The position numbers and the translations under genes were made by a program. A stretch of 31,222 nucleotides of DNA from Flavobacteriales bacterium UBA1694 (GTDB lineage Bacteria > Bacteroidota > Bacteroidia > Flavobacteriales > Weeksellaceae), in assembly GCA_002319955.1 (NCBI GenBank), contig DCJS01000001.1, positions 2,509-33,730 of the forward strand, given 5' to 3'. The first letter of the stretch is position 1. Each line of letters starts with the position of its first letter. Below the pieces are notes generated by a model. The model ran no database searches. It was given only the letters and a program-made list of their open reading frames with translations, and was not told where the DNA came from. Of the stretch, positions 30,917 through 31,222 are shown one piece after another.

Positions 30917-31222
30917 TTACTTCGCCTTGAAAAATTCATCTACGACGGACCTAGGAAGTAGTGGTGTCGTGTCCTTAAACTGGCGATTACGCTGCTTATA
31001 GCGTTCAAAACGTTCGACAATTTTTTCTTTTTCACTCCCTTTTAGCTCTGAAATCGGTTTTAAGCCTTCCAAACGGTAGGCTTTTTCACCGTGCAGGTAT
31101 TGATTTCTGTAGACGAAATCTGTAAGTAGAAATTTACTTTGCATTAAGCCAATACCTGGGCGCCTAGGGTTAAACTCACCTGTAAGACCGTCTCCTAGCC
31201 AGGCCACCGTCTTGGGTGTTGC
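30917..31222 (-). CDS. C-terminal part of an unrecognised protein (possibly sulfatase/LTA-synthase-like)
   Basis: About 101 codons are visible; the frame stays open to the right edge, so the true start lies outside. A GTG at 31205-31207 is internal. Visible sequence includes KTVAWLGDGLTGEFNPRRPG, LMQSKFLLTDFVYRNQYLHG and a charged end (ERYKQRNRQFKD). The WLGDGL... then short aromatic-rich 'YxxxYL.G...YRL' pattern reminds me of the C-terminal end of Bacteroidota sulfatase-like membrane hydrolases, but this is from memory and weak. The neighbouring YaiO-like barrel would fit a surface-polysaccharide context. Confidence 0.6.
   Translation of the reverse strand, partial: ATPKTVAWLGDGLTGEFNPRRPGIGLMQSKFLLTDFVYRNQYLHGEKAYRLEGLKPISELKGSEKEKIVERFERYKQRNRQFKDTTPLLPRSVVDEFFKAK

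Noticed and set aside
1..31222. CRISPR arrays, rRNA genes, IS elements with terminal repeats, known riboswitches
   Set aside because: None was seen on reading both strands; no regularly spaced repeats and no transposase genes are present.

Overview
The window looks like a chromosomal segment from a member of the Bacteroidota, most likely Flavobacteriales and possibly near the Chryseobacterium/Weeksellaceae group. Three things support this. Many genes sit behind the Bacteroidota -7 promoter element TAnnTTTG and lack clear Shine-Dalgarno sequences. Several lineage-typical proteins are present: DUF6438, DUF5683, a WbqC-like protein, a YaiO-type barrel and the short histone H1-like protein. The gene orders parA-parB-DUF5683-dapB-lepB-wbqC and trpEGDCFBA also fit. 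The genus is an inference.

Layout. 1-3043 (minus strand): the start of a DEAD-box helicase, a DUF6438 lipoprotein, and an hpt-adk-obg purine-salvage/GTPase operon ending in a terminator. 3272-13038 (plus): purA, tonB, then the chromosome-partitioning and housekeeping run parA-parB-DUF5683-dapB-lepB, followed by wbqC and a secreted S8 protease. 13188-17668 (plus): a lipocalin-like lipoprotein, an OmpA-type lipoprotein, a UbiA/DPPR-synthase-like prenyltransferase paired with a HAD phosphatase, a cysteine desulfurase and thioredoxin. 17795-17972: two identical tRNA-Asp(GTC) genes.

17973-about 21012 is an accessory island. A tyrosine recombinase lies just downstream of the second tRNA-Asp. It is followed by an AT-rich operon remnant: a cytochrome P450 missing its N-terminal part, an intact DJ-1/PfpI (isonitrile-hydratase-like) protein, and a lysine/ornithine N-hydroxylase missing its C-terminal part. 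The island abuts the 3' end of trpA, and no terminator is visible there.

21013-27704 (minus): a complete tryptophan operon, trpE-G-D-C-F-B-A. It is preceded by the most notable regulatory element of the window: a textbook transcription attenuator. This has a 24-codon leader peptide with three consecutive Trp codons, mutually exclusive antiterminator and terminator hairpins, and a promoter placed so close that the leader peptide may be read from a leaderless or almost leaderless transcript.

27986-31222: a small membrane protein, an SDR oxidoreductase, a histone H1-like protein too short for many gene finders, a YaiO-like TPR/beta-barrel protein, and a partial C-terminal gene at the right edge. 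I found no wholly novel system. The best candidates for follow-up are the trp attenuator, the truncated oxidative gene cluster at tRNA-Asp, and the DPPR-synthase/phosphatase pair.
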